Positions 49,941 through 63,900 of a stretch of DNA of 64,000 bases are shown here, in pieces. A model generated the notes under the pieces. It ran no database searches. It was not told where the DNA came from and saw only the letters and a program-made list of their open reading frames with translations. Every line of letters begins with the position of its first letter. The stretch's first letter is position 1. The translations under genes were made by a program, and so were the position numbers. The stretch spans positions 124,001-188,000 of the forward strand of contig JAGSPU010000409.1 of assembly GCA_019321725.1 (NCBI GenBank), in the 5' to 3' direction. The DNA is from Paulownia fortunei. Its lineage: Eukaryota; Streptophyta; Magnoliopsida; Lamiales; Paulowniaceae.

Positions 49941-51445
49941 CTAGAAGGTTGATCCATTCCAGCCCAAGTTGGAACCCTGCAAAAAGAAAGTTGATGTCAT
50001 GAGTGCAAGCAATAAGACAGAGAAGACATGAGACAAACTTTCAAGACAAAAGATCAAACTATAAACGTGCAATTACAAACACAAGCAAAGCAGAACTTGA
50101 TAAATCATAACAACATAGAACCTCTAATCACGGCTCTAAATAGTGAAAGTTCATTGACATGATTTAGTACTGGTGTAAAGCATGCAGACATTGTGCATAT
50201 TCTTGGCTCTGACATGCCTAAACAAGCAGAAGAATGCAATGAGAAGATACTAGTGCATGGCAGAGACCCTTTCAGCAAACAACTCAAGCAGTTCAGCTTG
50301 CTTACCTTGGTATCATAGAATTTGAGGTAGAATCGTGATTTTGGAACAGACAACTTAGTCTCAAGTATGTTGGCAATAGCACCACTCAGTTTCTTGTTCA
50401 CATCAGAGTTCAGACCTCCAATGGAGACCAGCTCTCCATAAGCAGCAGGCTGCTCTGTCCCTCCAAATGCCATGGGCACAGATCCCTTCAACACAATCAT
50501 CACATACTGCACCAAAACAGATAAAATTTGATACTAGTGAGTGCCCTCCATTTTACCAAGGAAAATCAAGATATTAATCTTCTTTTGATAATTCAAAGTC
50601 AAATCAGATATCTTAGAGCAGATCAAAATGAAGATTAGAATAAATGAAAAGTGAAAAGTAATTACAAGTAATACTTTTTTATGCCAATACATAATCAGTG
50701 GCTAACATACAACTGCTCTGGAATAAGTTTTTAAGAGCTTCCATTTTAAAGAACCATACCACCAAAATTCCACTGTCAAAATCTATAGAACATATAAATG
50801 ATCGCTAAGTTCATTCAACAACAATGTAAGCACGTAATCACATTCACAGCATTACAAAAAAATTACATCAAAGTGCCGCAACCTAATAGGAGAGCCATTC
50901 ATACATCTGAAATGCAAGTCCATTTTATCCCTTCCAAATGATTTTAATTCTGAGACCACAGGCACACTAAAGCATGCACAATATTCAAAGAACATTATCT
51001 CATTTTCACTGAATCTCGACTGGCAATGCACCTATGGCACCTAAAAGAGCATATCTCAACAACAGATAGCAATTTTCATAATTCTACTTTTTCAAAACAT
51101 AAACACGTGAATTGGCAGCGAAATTTTCACAAATACCATGAAAGGGAAATAACCTAACAACAAAGGCATCATATCTTTCAACATAAACAATCAGTGCCAC
51201 AGAAATCGAAAATATCATACACAATACAGGAACAAAATACTATCTCCTTAATGTAAATGCGATCAAATATAAGTTCAGAGTCAGCAAAAAATAAAAACAT
51301 TAGTAAAAAAAAAACAGTATGGAAAGACGCAGACAGCCTCAGGTTTGCCGATGAGCTTCGCAACAGAAGAGGAGGCTTCAGAGAGGATGGAGGAGGTGTC
51401 TACTCCCTCCAGGCTCACGTTAGTCGACAGGTTCAAACACGGCAT
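49941..51445 (-). CDS. MIF/D-DT-like protein, GWNGSTF-ending form (115 aa)
   Basis: Three exons: 51445-51335, 50506-50306 and 49976-49941, all phase 0, totalling 115 residues, the length of animal MIF. It begins MPCLNLSTNV; Pro2, the tautomerase catalytic base once Met is removed, is present, as is GKPEA. Exon 2 carries YVMIVLKGSVPMAFGGTEQP, LVSIGGLN and KLSVPKSRFYLKFYDTK. Exon 3 gives GSNLGWNGSTF, matching the conserved C-terminus of MIF. The exon-1 donor is weak (GCT|gtctgc) but is the only GT that keeps the frame. Plant MDL proteins lie in cytosol/nucleus or peroxisome; lacking SKL, this one should be cytosolic/nuclear. It lies in tandem with the next gene. Confidence 0.93.
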
Positions 51446-52494
51446 CGTTTCGCGAAACCCTTGCTTCTCTCGCTCTCACTCTTTTCTTCGACTTTGGGTA
51501 TTTCCACCAATAAAAAGACGCTATTTTGCTTTGAGTTGAGGGGATGGTTATATCTGCCCAGATTGCCCTTGAATAGTGTTTGACCAAAAATGCCCTTGCC
51601 CTTCATACATCACAATTCGCAATTTCTCACACAATTACAAACTTTTTTCAATTTCAGAATATTTGACAAATAAAGATTAGTGATACTTGAATTTGTAGAT
51701 CATTATCATTTCTTGAACTTGAATTGTGGTATACAAAACTTTAGAATCGTCTTGAGCAAATCTGCTTTCAACTTTTAGTCGTCATGGTCCGTTTCTCATT
51801 AAAACTTGTATAATTAAGTTATAATTTATGAAATATTTAACTTTATACATGTCGTATATGTCCTAATTTAATTGTTAAGTTTCCTTACAAGAATCAAGAT
51901 ACAACAAGCATATATCTTATATTTTGAGTGTAAAAAAGTAAGTATATCTTACCTTTTGATAATTGATAACTCAGTATTAATTCACCACTAATTAGATCTT
52001 TTCAAGTAATAACATTTTTCTATACTTCTAATTTTATTAGATATTTGTTCTGCACAATAAAATCCGACAATCTTAATTTTTTTTCACCAAGTCAATGGAT
52101 TTAGCATGTGTGGTGGTTATTGGACCCAATCCAACCTTAATATATTAAAATTTAGGGGTGTGGGTCCGGATTTGATACCCGTTGATTAGTTCTAAGCTTG
52201 AATTGTACAAAGGCTTTGTGGGTTTTGGGGTAGAGTATTATCCGATCCATTTGAGTTCACCAATTTTATGAAAATTTAAAAAAAAAAATTGCAAACTTCG
52301 ATTACTCAACCACTATTTGAAATTAACATACCAACAATGACGCAAATAATAGAGATGTGACGAATCAATGATTATTTACTAAGTACACATTAAAGCTGGC
52401 ATATTAGAGAAAACATTTAAATCCATCATCAAAGGGCGAACCATGACAACTCATTATTCTAATGGGAACACACATATATATATATATAGCAACA
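51446..52494. other. Intergenic between the two MDL genes
   Basis: About 1 kb, AT-rich, containing the promoter of the left MDL gene and the 3' UTR of the right one. Nothing else was recognised. Confidence 0.6.
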
Positions 52495-55400
52495 TTACAA
52501 TTTTGAGGTATTTCGGCCCATTGTTGCATCAAAGACCTTGAGGACAAATCTAGTCCTAGGAATAGACAGTTTGTTCTGTAAAATAGAACCAATTGTAGCA
52601 ATCAGCTTTCTTTTCACTTCAGTGTTGATGCCACCCATTGATACAATTTCAGCCAATGCAGCTGGCTCTTTGTTCCCTCCAAATGTAAGGGCTACGGATC
52701 CTTTCACTAGAATCATCACAAACTGTGAAACCACAACACACATTGTTAAACTTTGGGTGGGTGGTGGATCGTGCGTCGGCCGAGGATTGAGAGATATTAA
52801 ATATTATATTTTTTATTTTAATAATATTAATAATATAAAGTGGTTGATGCTTCAATTCTTAAATAATTTTACATGTGAAACACATCAAACTTTAAATATC
52901 TAAGAATAAATTAGCTTATTGCGTCACTTCGAATTTTTTTTAACATGGGTGGCTTCTATCACTATCCATTATCCAATTCCCACAAGAGTGGTTTTGATGT
53001 GAAAATTACTCAGTTGTGGGCAAAGACTCAATAATTGAAGAAATCACGTTTACACCTAAAATATAGATTTAGGCTGCTAAAAGAGTTTTATAATCAGTGG
53101 ATTGGAGCCTACAAAATTTTACACTTACTGACAAAATTTATGAAGTGACTAGCAACACATTATAGATGCTAAATTATAGACTGTATTAAAATATCATTTA
53201 GCATTATGCTTTGTTGAATCTCATTTGATAGAAAAAGCGTAGAGAAGTAACAAAATCAACGAAAATTAAATTTACCACATTTTCTTTTCTAACGTGCCAA
53301 TTTAAAAAGATTAACTGTATTAAAATATCATTAAAAATTAAATGAAATAATGTCCATATGATAAACATCTCTTTTAATTTATTTTTTATCACTTGTACCT
53401 TGATAATTTTCTTTAAAATAAAGTAAAAAGATATATTCCATTATGTTTTTTTCTCATTCTAAGTTAGCATGCAAATGGAGTCTTAGGAAGTGTTTGGCAC
53501 GGGAAAGGGGCATTCAATTTATTCAAGCTAAATGAAATAGGAGGGTATTTGGAAGAGCTTATAAACTTCTTAAAATATTTTATATTATGTTTGAAAACTT
53601 ATAATATGTCCTAAATATTTTTTTTATTTTACTAAGACAATACTCTCAAAATAAAGCATTAAAATCTTATTAACCCCTTTAAAAAGAATAAAAAAAAATT
53701 AACTGATTTTAAGATCTTAACATATCCTTTTAATTTTGACGATTTTAATTATAAAATTATCATTATCTTATAATCTCTATTATTTTATTTTATCCAAAAA
53801 ACTTAAAGAGTTTCATAGTTGCATAAGATATAATATTTTATAAATTCTAAAAATATCTTATAATATGCAGGAATTTTATAAGATCGTTAAAATAAATTTA
53901 GCCAAACACCCTTTACAGCGCAATCACTTTTTCCCCTAAATTCTTATATTTGAATCACCAAGTGAAATAACTGAAAAGAAATAAAATTCTATTTGTCAAG
54001 ATTATTATGGAGCATCTATTTGTTAATAAAAATACCTTAAGAACGTACATACATGCATACTCAAACCATCTACTTAAGCAAAAGTTGAATTAAAAGAATG
54101 AGATGGTTTAATCTCCAAGTCCAAATTCAAATCGTAGCACTTCACAACCATGATTAAGTAAATAATTACAATTAAGTTGGGAGCGAGCTAATAGTAAGAT
54201 TAATTATTCATATTGGTGAATAACAAAACACAACATGAGAGGACGTGACATCTTAATTAGTATTATTTTTATAATAGTGGGATATGCAAATAATATAAAA
54301 ATTTGCATGATAAGTTTCTTCTAATAGTAGAGATAGTGGCATGTGACCTGTGGTCCTTTAACTAAGACTTTCAGCCAAATAATTGCACAAGTTACTTGTG
54401 GTTCTCCCATCTAGTATTGATGATTATTACCCTCTGTTTGGCTAAAAATGATGTCAAATTAGCAACTAATGGTCCCTTTCAATGTCATCATATGGAGCAC
54501 CTCTTTTAATCGTTATAAATCTTCTAATAAACTTCAAATATATAAAATATTATTTAAATAAATATTTAATTATGAATCACATACACATACATATGTATAT
54601 CTATAAAATAAAAGACATGGTAAAATACAAAAATGTGTTTTAATAGATTGTCAAAATACTTATTAATCAAAGTATTTCTATTGGGTTCTGGTTAATAGCT
54701 TCAATTAGCCAAGATTAGAAGAAACTTAAAGTCTTTATTCAACATTTTATATGATCAAAATTAAGCTAGTACAAAGAGAATGAGTATGATAAATAAAAAA
54801 TAAAAAAATTGAGCCTAACCTTTGTTTGATTGATGAAAAGTGGAAAACAAAGGGAGAAAGGGGATGGATTTCATCCCTTCCAGGGAAATCTGATTTACTC
54901 TCCCCTGTTTGGCTGGATTTTTTTGAACAGGGGGAAAAAGATAAACCGTTGTAAGTTTGGGTGGTGCAAAATGGAGGCGAAGATAGATTACACGACGGAT
55001 AAAGAATGAAACCCATTTCCCATTTCACATTTCCCATTTCCCATTTCCCATTTCCCATTTCCTTCATAATAATTAAACGGTGGAAAATATTTTCCACTCC
55101 ACTTTTCATCCATCCACCCGCCCACCATTATCAGTGCACTCCTCATGCTTATCAAACCATGGCAAGCCAATTGCAATAATTTAAGGTAAAAATATCTATA
55201 CATGAAATGATGGGTTCATCACATTGCCGGGTTCTGCCACGACAGCAAAAATTATTTGACTCTTGGCTCAAAATTTTCTCACCTGAAAACTCTAACATGG
55301 CATAAGCCATATTGATTCCAAGAATCAAGCTCAAATTCATCAACCATATACATACATACATACATATATGTGTGTGTGTGTGTGTGTGTGTGTCTATACA

Positions 55401-55550
55401 TAGAGAGAGAGAGAGAGAAGGAGAGAGGAAGTTACATACGTTTTCGGGCTTTCCGACGATCTGAGAAACAGCTTTTGTGAGGTCAGAAAAGAGGGAATCA
55501 GTGTCGATTCCATGAAGGTTAACGTTCGTGGAAATATCAAGACAAGGCAT
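52495..55550 (-). CDS. MDL3: MIF/D-DT-like protein with peroxisomal signal SKL (112 aa)
   Basis: Two exons: 55550-55440 (37 codons) and 52722-52495 (75 codons plus stop), phase 0, separated by a 2.7-kb intron. It begins MPCLDISTNV with the catalytic Pro2, then IVGKPEN; exon 2 has FVMILVKGSVALTFGG, IVSMGGIN and KLSIPRTRFVLKVFDA. Instead of the third exon and GWNGSTF of its neighbour, it runs on to NTSKL. SKL at the C-terminus is the classic PTS1 peroxisomal signal, as in Arabidopsis MDL3. Exon 1 is exactly as long as in the neighbour and the first intron is at the same site, so the two are tandem duplicates that have diverged at the 3' end. The symbol is by analogy with Arabidopsis MDL3. Confidence 0.92.
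53543..53911. mobile_element. Candidate MITE in the intron of the SKL-type MDL gene
   Basis: The left end GGGTATTTGGAAGAGCTTATAA and the right end (reverse complement) GGGTGTTTGGCTAAATTTAT form short terminal inverted repeats, 9 of the first 10 bases matching. Internal CTTATAA/TTATAAG motifs are mirrored. No clear target duplication was seen, so class and exact limits are unsure. Confidence 0.45.
55012..55062. repeat. 7-bp tandem repeat (CCCATTT)n
   Basis: About seven copies of CCCATTT with one variant unit (CACATTT), inside the MDL3-like intron. Confidence 0.9.
55351..55420. repeat. Compound microsatellite (CATA)n-(TG)n-(GA)n
   Basis: CATA units, then about 13 TG units, then about eight GA units, lying within 20-90 bases of the exon-1 donor of the SKL-type MDL gene. 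Confidence 0.9.
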
Positions 55551-55648
55551 CCTCTTCCTATCTGGGCGCTTGTGTCTGCAGGACCTCTATTTGGCTGTGG
55601 CTAATGTGTTTGTGGGCTACTTTTCCTTTTACCTGTGTAGCGGATGAG

Positions 55649-55656
55649 TATTTATA
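55649..55656 (-). promoter_or_regulatory. Putative TATA box of the SKL-type MDL gene
   Basis: TATAAATA on the minus strand, about 100 bases upstream of the ATG at 55550. Confidence 0.55.
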
Positions 55657-56814
55657 GACTGAACGGGTTTCATGTCACCCTCACCATTCAATTAAGGTTG
55701 CTATTTCATATAGGAGTTTATGTTTTTCTTTTCACCTAGTTAGACAAGATTTCTTGGATGTATTGTTCTCATTGCTTTTTTCAATCTAACTTCGGGACAA
55801 GTCATATGACTAGTTCAAAATTTGAATTACACATTAATTATATGTTATTATGCGAAATTATTCAATTTTAGGCATAAGACTTGGACACGTATATCGACAC
55901 ATCCACCCTTACCCCATTTTATATATTTTATAGCCTGCTGCGTTGTGTTACATGTGCAATTAAATTGAGTTGCTTGTAAATGTACAGTTCCAACTCATTC
56001 GTTTGAAGGAGTTGTAAGATGTCAAAAGTTGACTTTGATATTAGAATATATGGACATGATAATATAGATCACATACGATATAAATATGAGGACATTACTC
56101 ATAAATAATAACTCTATATATATACACACACACACACGCGCGTGTGTGTGAGTGTCTGTGCACGTGCGCAAGCGTTCCTTGCACATATAAAAACATAAAC
56201 CAATCACTTTTACTTAATGATTGATTTATAATATACATCAGTAAGATTACGAAGAAAAAGTCAGTAAAGTTACAAGAAAAAAGACAATCGCCTTTAATAT
56301 TATTTGTTTAATTAATTTTAAAAATAATACTCTACGTTTCTATATTTTTAGCTGTGACTCGGTCACTATAAATTAATTTAGACTTTCTTTCGTTTATTAT
56401 TAGATAAGAAATTGCTTAATTTCTACTCTCATTTGTCTTGCTCTATTGGGTTACTTTATTTTCTATTAAAGGTTTATGGGCATGACCATGATTTACTTGA
56501 TACAGATTTTGACAAACTAAATTCAAGTATTTCATATTACGAAGAGATTAAAGTTTGTGGGAGTTATGGATATTTTTATATTTTTTTTTTGTAAAAAGGA
56601 AGGAAATATATGCAGCAGTGATTTCTGTGACTGAACTTAGACATAAAACAGTTAGGAAGAAAAATCTCACATCTACTTTATCATGACTGCTAGTACATTT
56701 GGACATTGATGCAATTTAATAATATGACAGGTAATTAAATTGCCAGGAACTAAATATATGTGGTATCTTGCTAATTTTGTGAATTGTAATAATACGGTAA
56801 ACAGGGGGGCACAC

Positions 56815-57709
56815 CTATTGACACTGCCATTACATACTATTTTCAGCTTCTATTCTAGCATCATAGGTCCTTCCAATTTTCAGTGACTTTATTTTCTTGG
56901 CAACCGGTTCGACGATAATAACAAATATATATTAGTACATTCTTTTTGTCTAAAATTGATTTTTTTTCCCTTTGAAATATTGATGCGAAATGAAAAATAT
57001 TTTTGGTACCTCAATAGTGAAAAATTATGTTATAAGGTATATGATGATGTTTGATAAGATTTTAGTTAGTCAAAAATCAGTGTTTTAATAATTGGATTGA
57101 TAATCAAATCGATTTTACTGTCGGATAGCGATTTAATGAAAATTGACTATAATTTTTAATTATATAATGTAAAATGGTATAATAAATTAATTATTATATA
57201 TTAAAATTTTAAAATAAAAATAAATAAATAATCAACTAAAAACATATATAACGAAATTTAAAATCTAAATAACCACATATATATAATCAAATACCAAGTT
57301 TAAAATTTAAACTTCCTTAAAAAAATACAAAAATACACAAAAAAAAAAAACAGTTATAATCAATTCTTTGCCAATTTTTTGATCGATTTGGATTGAGTCA
57401 ACCCCATTTTTTATATATATTTTTAGTTAATATCAATTTTCGATTAAAGCTGTTGAACCTATCCAATCAAATTCTAAAAGCACTGGTCAAAATATGTTTT
57501 ATTTTTTCTGATCGTATTATAAATTGTAATAGTAAAATCTACAAGGACCACAACGGTGTTATAAAATGTGACAATAGAATCTACAAGGACCACAATTATT
57601 GACACCACAAATTGTATACTATTTTTAGCTTCTATTCTATAGAACCTTAGGTCCTCTCTATTTTCCAGGCCTTGAATTTCGTTGTATGGCAATAGATTTG
57701 ACGATACTA
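56815..57709. repeat. Pair of diverged direct repeats of about 110 bp
   Basis: 56815-56920 and 57596-57709 share the order TATTGACAC, ATACTATTTT.AGCTTCTATTCTA, TAGGTCC, TTTTC.AG and GACGATA. They are direct repeats about 780 bases apart. No transposon ends were recognised. Confidence 0.65.
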
Positions 57710-59978
57710 AAAGATAGTACTTACTTTTCGTCTAAGTTTCAATTTTATATTTTATATTTTTGAATTTTTGTTGTGAAATTAAAAGTTTCTTGAGCAATAT
57801 TCCCACAGCAGTGAAAAAATATATGTAAGTACAAATAACTAAATAAAATCCATTTTCATCACAGTTTCTGTATACAAATTCTGTTACCTTTTGAATTGAA
57901 TAGTCTAAAATATATCTTTTCATATTTATTTGATACTCAAGTCAAGAGTAACACTACATATTTGACTAAAACTTTAAATGTTCAAATTTTAATTTGAAAC
58001 CTTTAAGTCTTTGTGGTAAAATCATTTTTTATTGCATATTGATGTTATATAACTAAAAAACATTAATCAACGTAGTTATGAGAAAATTAGTTGTTTGTCA
58101 ATAGTTATCTAAACATTATGTGTCATAATTTTACTTTTGAATATAAAACATTACATGTAAATAGTAATTTGAGTCATATTTTTTGTGAAATGAATTTTCA
58201 AAAGTTGAAATTAAATGTCGTTGAATTTGGTACGACATAAAAGTGCATTGTGTTATTAAGTTGCAAGGTTTTTTAATAGTTGAGTTGACTTGTTATGTGA
58301 AAAAATAAAACTAAATATAAAATTTTGGTGTACTTTTTCACACTTGTTTGAAACCGGGATAAATAATATTTTATAAAGGATAAATGAAGGCTGTTAAGGG
58401 TAAAGTAATTTTTAGTTATTTTGGGGTTAAAATACTAAAATGGTGAAATTTATAAACATGAATTGCCTTAAAAAAAAAAAGAAAAGAAAAGCAAGTTTTC
58501 TGAAAATGAATTGTGAACTTCTGAAAATATAGTTGAAAATAAGTGCTGTATTTCCAAAATATTTTCACAAATGAACATAGAACTGAAAATAAATTAATAC
58601 GACTTGGCAATTTTAAGTTGTTTAATAGCCCAATTTTTTTTTTCTCAAATTTAAACCTAACATACCCCAAATATTCCTTAATTGGTTAATTAATTAAATA
58701 AAATTAAAATCGCACTTTCAACGCGCATAAAAGTTAATGTGTTTCACCCTTGACCCTTCTATGATGAAAACATAGGCCGGCCAATTTGTACGTACGAACC
58801 GAGACCCCTACCTCTTTCTCCTTTTAGTAATACTATGCAATTTGTCACCTTTAATTATGGTCTACATTTTTCAGGTAAACATTTAATGGCATATATCAAT
58901 TAGTCAAAATTGTCATTACTGCGACTGAAGAAATCTAAAAAGCAGTCATACATTTTTTTTTTTTCAAGAACTTAAGTACCTGATAAAGGAAATGCTACTA
59001 TTAAGTCGAGATAAGTGGCAGGCCCATAATAACAAGCTATTAATGTTTTCAAATTTAGGTTATTGATTTGATTGGTTTAACTGTTTTTTTTATAAAAAAA
59101 TAGCTGGGAGAACATATACACACATATGTATTGAAATCAAATATGAGTATCAAAATAATAAAACTAACAAATAAAAATAAAAATAAAAATTAATACTTAT
59201 CCAAATATGTTAGTACAACATAATTTCATGCACACTTGTTCAAACCTGTTTATTTTTCTTGTTTTTTTTTTTTTTTGGTTTCTCTTCTTGTTTTCTCTAA
59301 AATTTGTAAGTAATTTAAAAATAAAATGAGTCATTTACCGCAACTATAGTACAATCGGTAATTTTATACATTTTGAGGCTGTTGTATGATAAGCACAACT
59401 TACCTCACATCCTTACTCTTCATTTTGCGGTAAAAGGGATATTATCTATTCTTGAATCTAACTTTTTTGCCATTTACATTCTTTAAAGATATGGGAATCA
59501 TTTGATCATTTGAGCAATTTAGTTGGTCTCTAATACTTTATTTGTGCTTTTAAGTTGGATCCAAGTAACACGAGTTCCTCTTGCAAGTTGGAGTTGACAG
59601 TTATATCGTGATTTAAATTTTTATATATATCAATATTGATAAATAATTATTATAGAAAATGAATATCATTATCTGGCTGTTTCATATAAAGTTTTCTCTT
59701 ATTTCTGGCATATTTTCTACACCGTCAACTCATATTATTAAAAATATTGTTATACTATTGGGTTTGTTTGTTAGGCTTGATGGAATAAGGCTTGGTATCT
59801 TCGTGATATGCTGTTGTATGTATCAAGGTCTTTTTATATATTATTTGGTAGATTCTTTTAAAGTATTTTATATCTTTTGTTGCTATGAATAACTTGTTTG
59901 GTTCGAAAAAGCTAAAAAATATGATATATTATAAAAAGTCAAAAACACCTCAACCTTTATTACAATGATATAAGCAGT

Positions 59979-59981
<3 letters not shown>

Positions 59982-60027
<46 letters not shown>

Positions 60028-60038
60028 GTGTGTGTGTG
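59982..60038. repeat. (AT)n-(TG)n microsatellite
   Basis: About 20 AT units followed by about seven TG units, leading into a further 450 bases that are almost wholly A and T (to about 60500). Confidence 0.9.
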
Positions 60039-60755
60039 AACATAGTTATATATATTTATAAATTATATATATGAATATACAAGATATATATACATATAAA
60101 TATAATTTTTTTATATAAATATATATTTATATATATTATTCATATTATATATATTTGTACATTTTTTATGAATAATATATTTGTATATTTTTTATAAATG
60201 TTAATATATTTATGTAATATGAATGTAGAAAAATGAATTTTATATATATTAACAAATATAATTATTTATAATGTAAGTATAAATATATATTATTATTTAT
60301 GATATCTTATTGATATTAATATTGTAAACATATTAATAATTGTTAGTATTATCGATATTATAAATTTATGAATAATATATAATACATATTAATATTTATG
60401 TTATCAGTAATATATTTTATCATTGTTAATATAAATATATATAAATGTAAATATTTTTATCCATATATAAATATATAAAAGTATATCTATGTATATGTAT
60501 ATAAGTGAAGGTCATTTTTGTCTATTATTAACTTAATATGGTTTGGACCTTTTTCTTGAATCATAACCTCGTAGTTGTGATCCAAAATTTAAAAAGAGAC
60601 TTGATTAATTTGTTTTTATGGCCCAATAATTTGAAATAAATAATAAATTACATGAATACCATCTGTCCAAACCTAATCTTGGTAGCAAATAAGGCCTCTC
60701 GGTGGATAAGCATAGAGCAACACTAACGGATTTCCAGTCTTTTTTCTTTTCTTTT

Positions 60756-60768
60756 GGGGGGGGGGGGG
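60756..60768. repeat. Poly-G run (13 G)
   Basis: Thirteen consecutive G residues, about 190 bases upstream of the SIEL-like ATG. The run length is likely uncertain in any assembly. Confidence 0.85.
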
Positions 60769-60954
60769 TATAAACTCTAAAGTCTTGATTGTCAAATCAA
60801 AACTCAAAAGACGGCGAAGCCATGCTCAGTGTAACTTTCTTTCCTGGCATATTTTATTGGTTCAAATTGTAAATACAAATAAATAAGCGGCGTTCAAATT
60901 GTAAATTACAAATAATCACAACTCTCTCTCTCTTTAATTCGCCGGCGACCACCG

Positions 60955-63900
60955 ATGGAGCACCGCCTCCTCTCCGACGTCGACCGTACACTCGATCAAA
61001 ACCCTAATCTATCTTCTAAATCGACTGACGCCGTCATCTCTCTCATCACCAACCCATTAACTTCCGACCCGACCCTCACTTCCCTTCTAGAAACCCTAAT
61101 TCTCCACCTCCAAAATCCTAATTCTAACTACCATAGAATACTCTCTCTCCTCTCCGCTCTCTCTCACCACCACCCCCGCCTACGTCACCGCATTGCTGCC
61201 GCCGCTCATGCATTCATTATCCTCCCCTCCACCCCCACTCCCTCCCTACCCCACGCTCTCCCGCTCCTCGACCCGGCCCATTCTACCCCACTCGACCCGT
61301 TTTTTGACGAGTCTCTATTTCTTTCGCTCTGCTTCTGGGAGTGTGTGAAAACAAGAAGATGGATACTGAAAAATGTAAGTAAATTTCGTGTGAGGCCGTC
61401 GGTGTTGCTTACAGTTCTCCTGGGGCTTACTAAGGATCCGTATCCATATATTAGGGAAGCTGCATTGGATGGTTTGGTGATGTTGAGTAATGGTATTGTG
61501 GTGGAGGATCAGAGTTTGGTTGAAGGTTGCTATTTTCGTGCTGTGGAGCTGCTGTTTGATGCGGAGAACTCTGTACGATGTTCGGCTGTTCGCGCGGTAT
61601 GATTTTGGCAATATGAACTATGAACGTGTTATACATGATATATTTGTTTCTTTTTCTAATGCTGCTTAGCTTAAACTCATTATTGGACTTTGGCTACGTA
61701 AACACAGTTAAATGCTTTATAAACAACAACTAAGCATCAGTCACAGCGAGGCATGCCATTGGCATCTTTTATTTGTTTATTCTTTTTGCTTTAGGGAAAG
61801 GCTTAAGTTGTATAACAAGCACATCTTGTTAAAGTTTCATTATCGTTTAGTTTCTCTTTTAGAACTGTTGATTTATCTATACGAAATCCTGTTTGATTAT
61901 GCGGGATCATTTTAGTGTGATGGACTTGCTTCACTTGCTTTAAATTAATGCTGTTTTAACTCTGTTGTGCTGAAAATGATTATTATTGCTGATGTTGCTT
62001 AGGATACACTGGAGTAAAACTAAATTTTCTTTATTTTCATTTTGATTTTTGTTTGTTTTTGTCCAAAAATTGCTGAAATCATTTTGATTTATGGAAAGTG
62101 TGCCGTTGTACTAATTTTGTTAATGGACACATCTTGCCATATTTGCTGTACTTAAGCTGCAAACCTTTGTGCCTTTGATGTACCTTGGCCATTTAGCATC
62201 TGCATGCTTGATAACATGCCCGATAAAGGTCGGATGGACTTGTAAAGATTAAATTTTACTCTGAAAGATTTATCCTAGTTGTAAAATGCTGTATCTTGTC
62301 AGTCTTGTAAATTATTTTAGCACATGAATCAGCTGTTCTGCAAAAGATGATGGTTTCTTTTGTTGAACATTCAAATTTCTCTTCTATGTGGCCTGATTTC
62401 AATTTGGAATTATTATGTCTTCTAGCAATCTCAGATGTTTGTGACGTATAAAGATTTCTTTGTTTTGTTGAATGCACTCTTGCCTTTTTATTTACCACTG
62501 AAGTGGATGCTTTTACTATGAACCATATCATAGGAGTTTTCTCCATTATTCATTTGTCCAGTAATAATAGCTGTTTGATGTAAAGTTAAATGCTCTTTAC
62601 TAGCTCTCATCTGTGGCTAATAGTTTTTAACCCCGTTGGTTCAGGTCAGTGAGTGGGGGCAGTTGCTTGTGGCATTGAACCCAGATAAAACTAAAAGCGA
62701 TTGGTCTGATGCATTATTTGTACAGGTTTCTTGTTTCTCCTTTTTGGTGTAATTTACAAGTTGAGTATGCTAAAACCTCATCACAAGACAAATTCATGAT
62801 ATACGCAAGATAATGTGCACCACGTGCACATTATATGATAAAGAGTGCAGGGGGTCAGTAGAGTTGGACATGCCTAGCAAGAGACTCAGGCATGTGACTG
62901 AACCATTCCACTGCTGGGCATATTAACTGTAGACACATTCATGGATAAATGGTTACAGATTGTATAGGTTGAGATAAAACTTCATGATAATCATTCCAAT
63001 ATGTTGTATAGTTTCAGATAAACTTCGTTATAATTGTTCCAAGCGTTTCCATCTTCCGTATGTTATGTTTTGTCTATGAATTTAGTCATGGATTCGATCT
63101 CTTGGAGTTGGATATTTCAAATACTTTTAGGAATATGACGTTGTTATGCTTACTTGGTGAGTGTTGGTTTGGAATTTCATCATCAGATTAGAGCTTCAGC
63201 ACTCTGAAAGACTTTACAATTCATAGATATAGAAATAATTTAAGGATTAATATCTTTTTTTCACTTTCATGCTATAAAGAATATTGGTGTTTTGGGATTT
63301 GGTTAGTGATCAAAGATTTTGTAATTTATATTTTGGGGTTATATTGCTGGTCTGTAGCTATTATGTTCTATGTGCTTCTCGTGATTTTGTTGAACATATT
63401 CCTACAGCTTTGTTTAATGGTAAGAGACACGGACGTGGAGATAAGGGTTGCTGCTTTTAATGCACTTGGAAAGTTTCAAACTGTTTCTGAGGATATCCTG
63501 CTACAAACCCTATCTAAAAAGGCTTTGGTGGCAAACAAAGAAAAAAATTACCCAGGCCAGTACACTCCCAAACTGTTTAAAATACCAGCAACTGCTGCTG
63601 CATTTACATTTGTTCATGGATTGGAGGATGAATTTTATCAGGTAACATCTTATTGCTTTGATTATTTCCATTTAGATGCCACCTCTTCAAATTGCATTTC
63701 AAATTTCCAGGTTACTCTTCATTATCTTGTATATGGATGGCTTCATGCATGGGAATGCCATGCATCCAACATAGTTTCATGCTTGTTATCTCTCCACTGC
63801 TCATTAACCATTCCTTGTCTTGGATAATTTTCTGAAGAATTTTTGGTGGCTGTTTACGATTGTTATCTTCTTTCTTTACTTAAGGTTAGAAGATCTGCTT

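Larger units (their letters stand above)
55657..60954. other. Gene-free AT-rich interval
   Basis: No supported gene over about 5.3 kb. It holds a diverged duplicated segment (56815-56920 and 57596-57709), a long (AT)n/(TG)n tract and a poly-G run. The last 150 bases are the likely promoter and 5' UTR of the SIEL-like gene, with a CT-rich stretch just before its ATG. Confidence 0.6.

Noticed and set aside
54747..55203. Minus-strand open frames with a GNGKWEM-type repeat
   Set aside because: The repeat is simply the 7-bp CCCATTT tandem repeat read in frame, inside an MDL intron.
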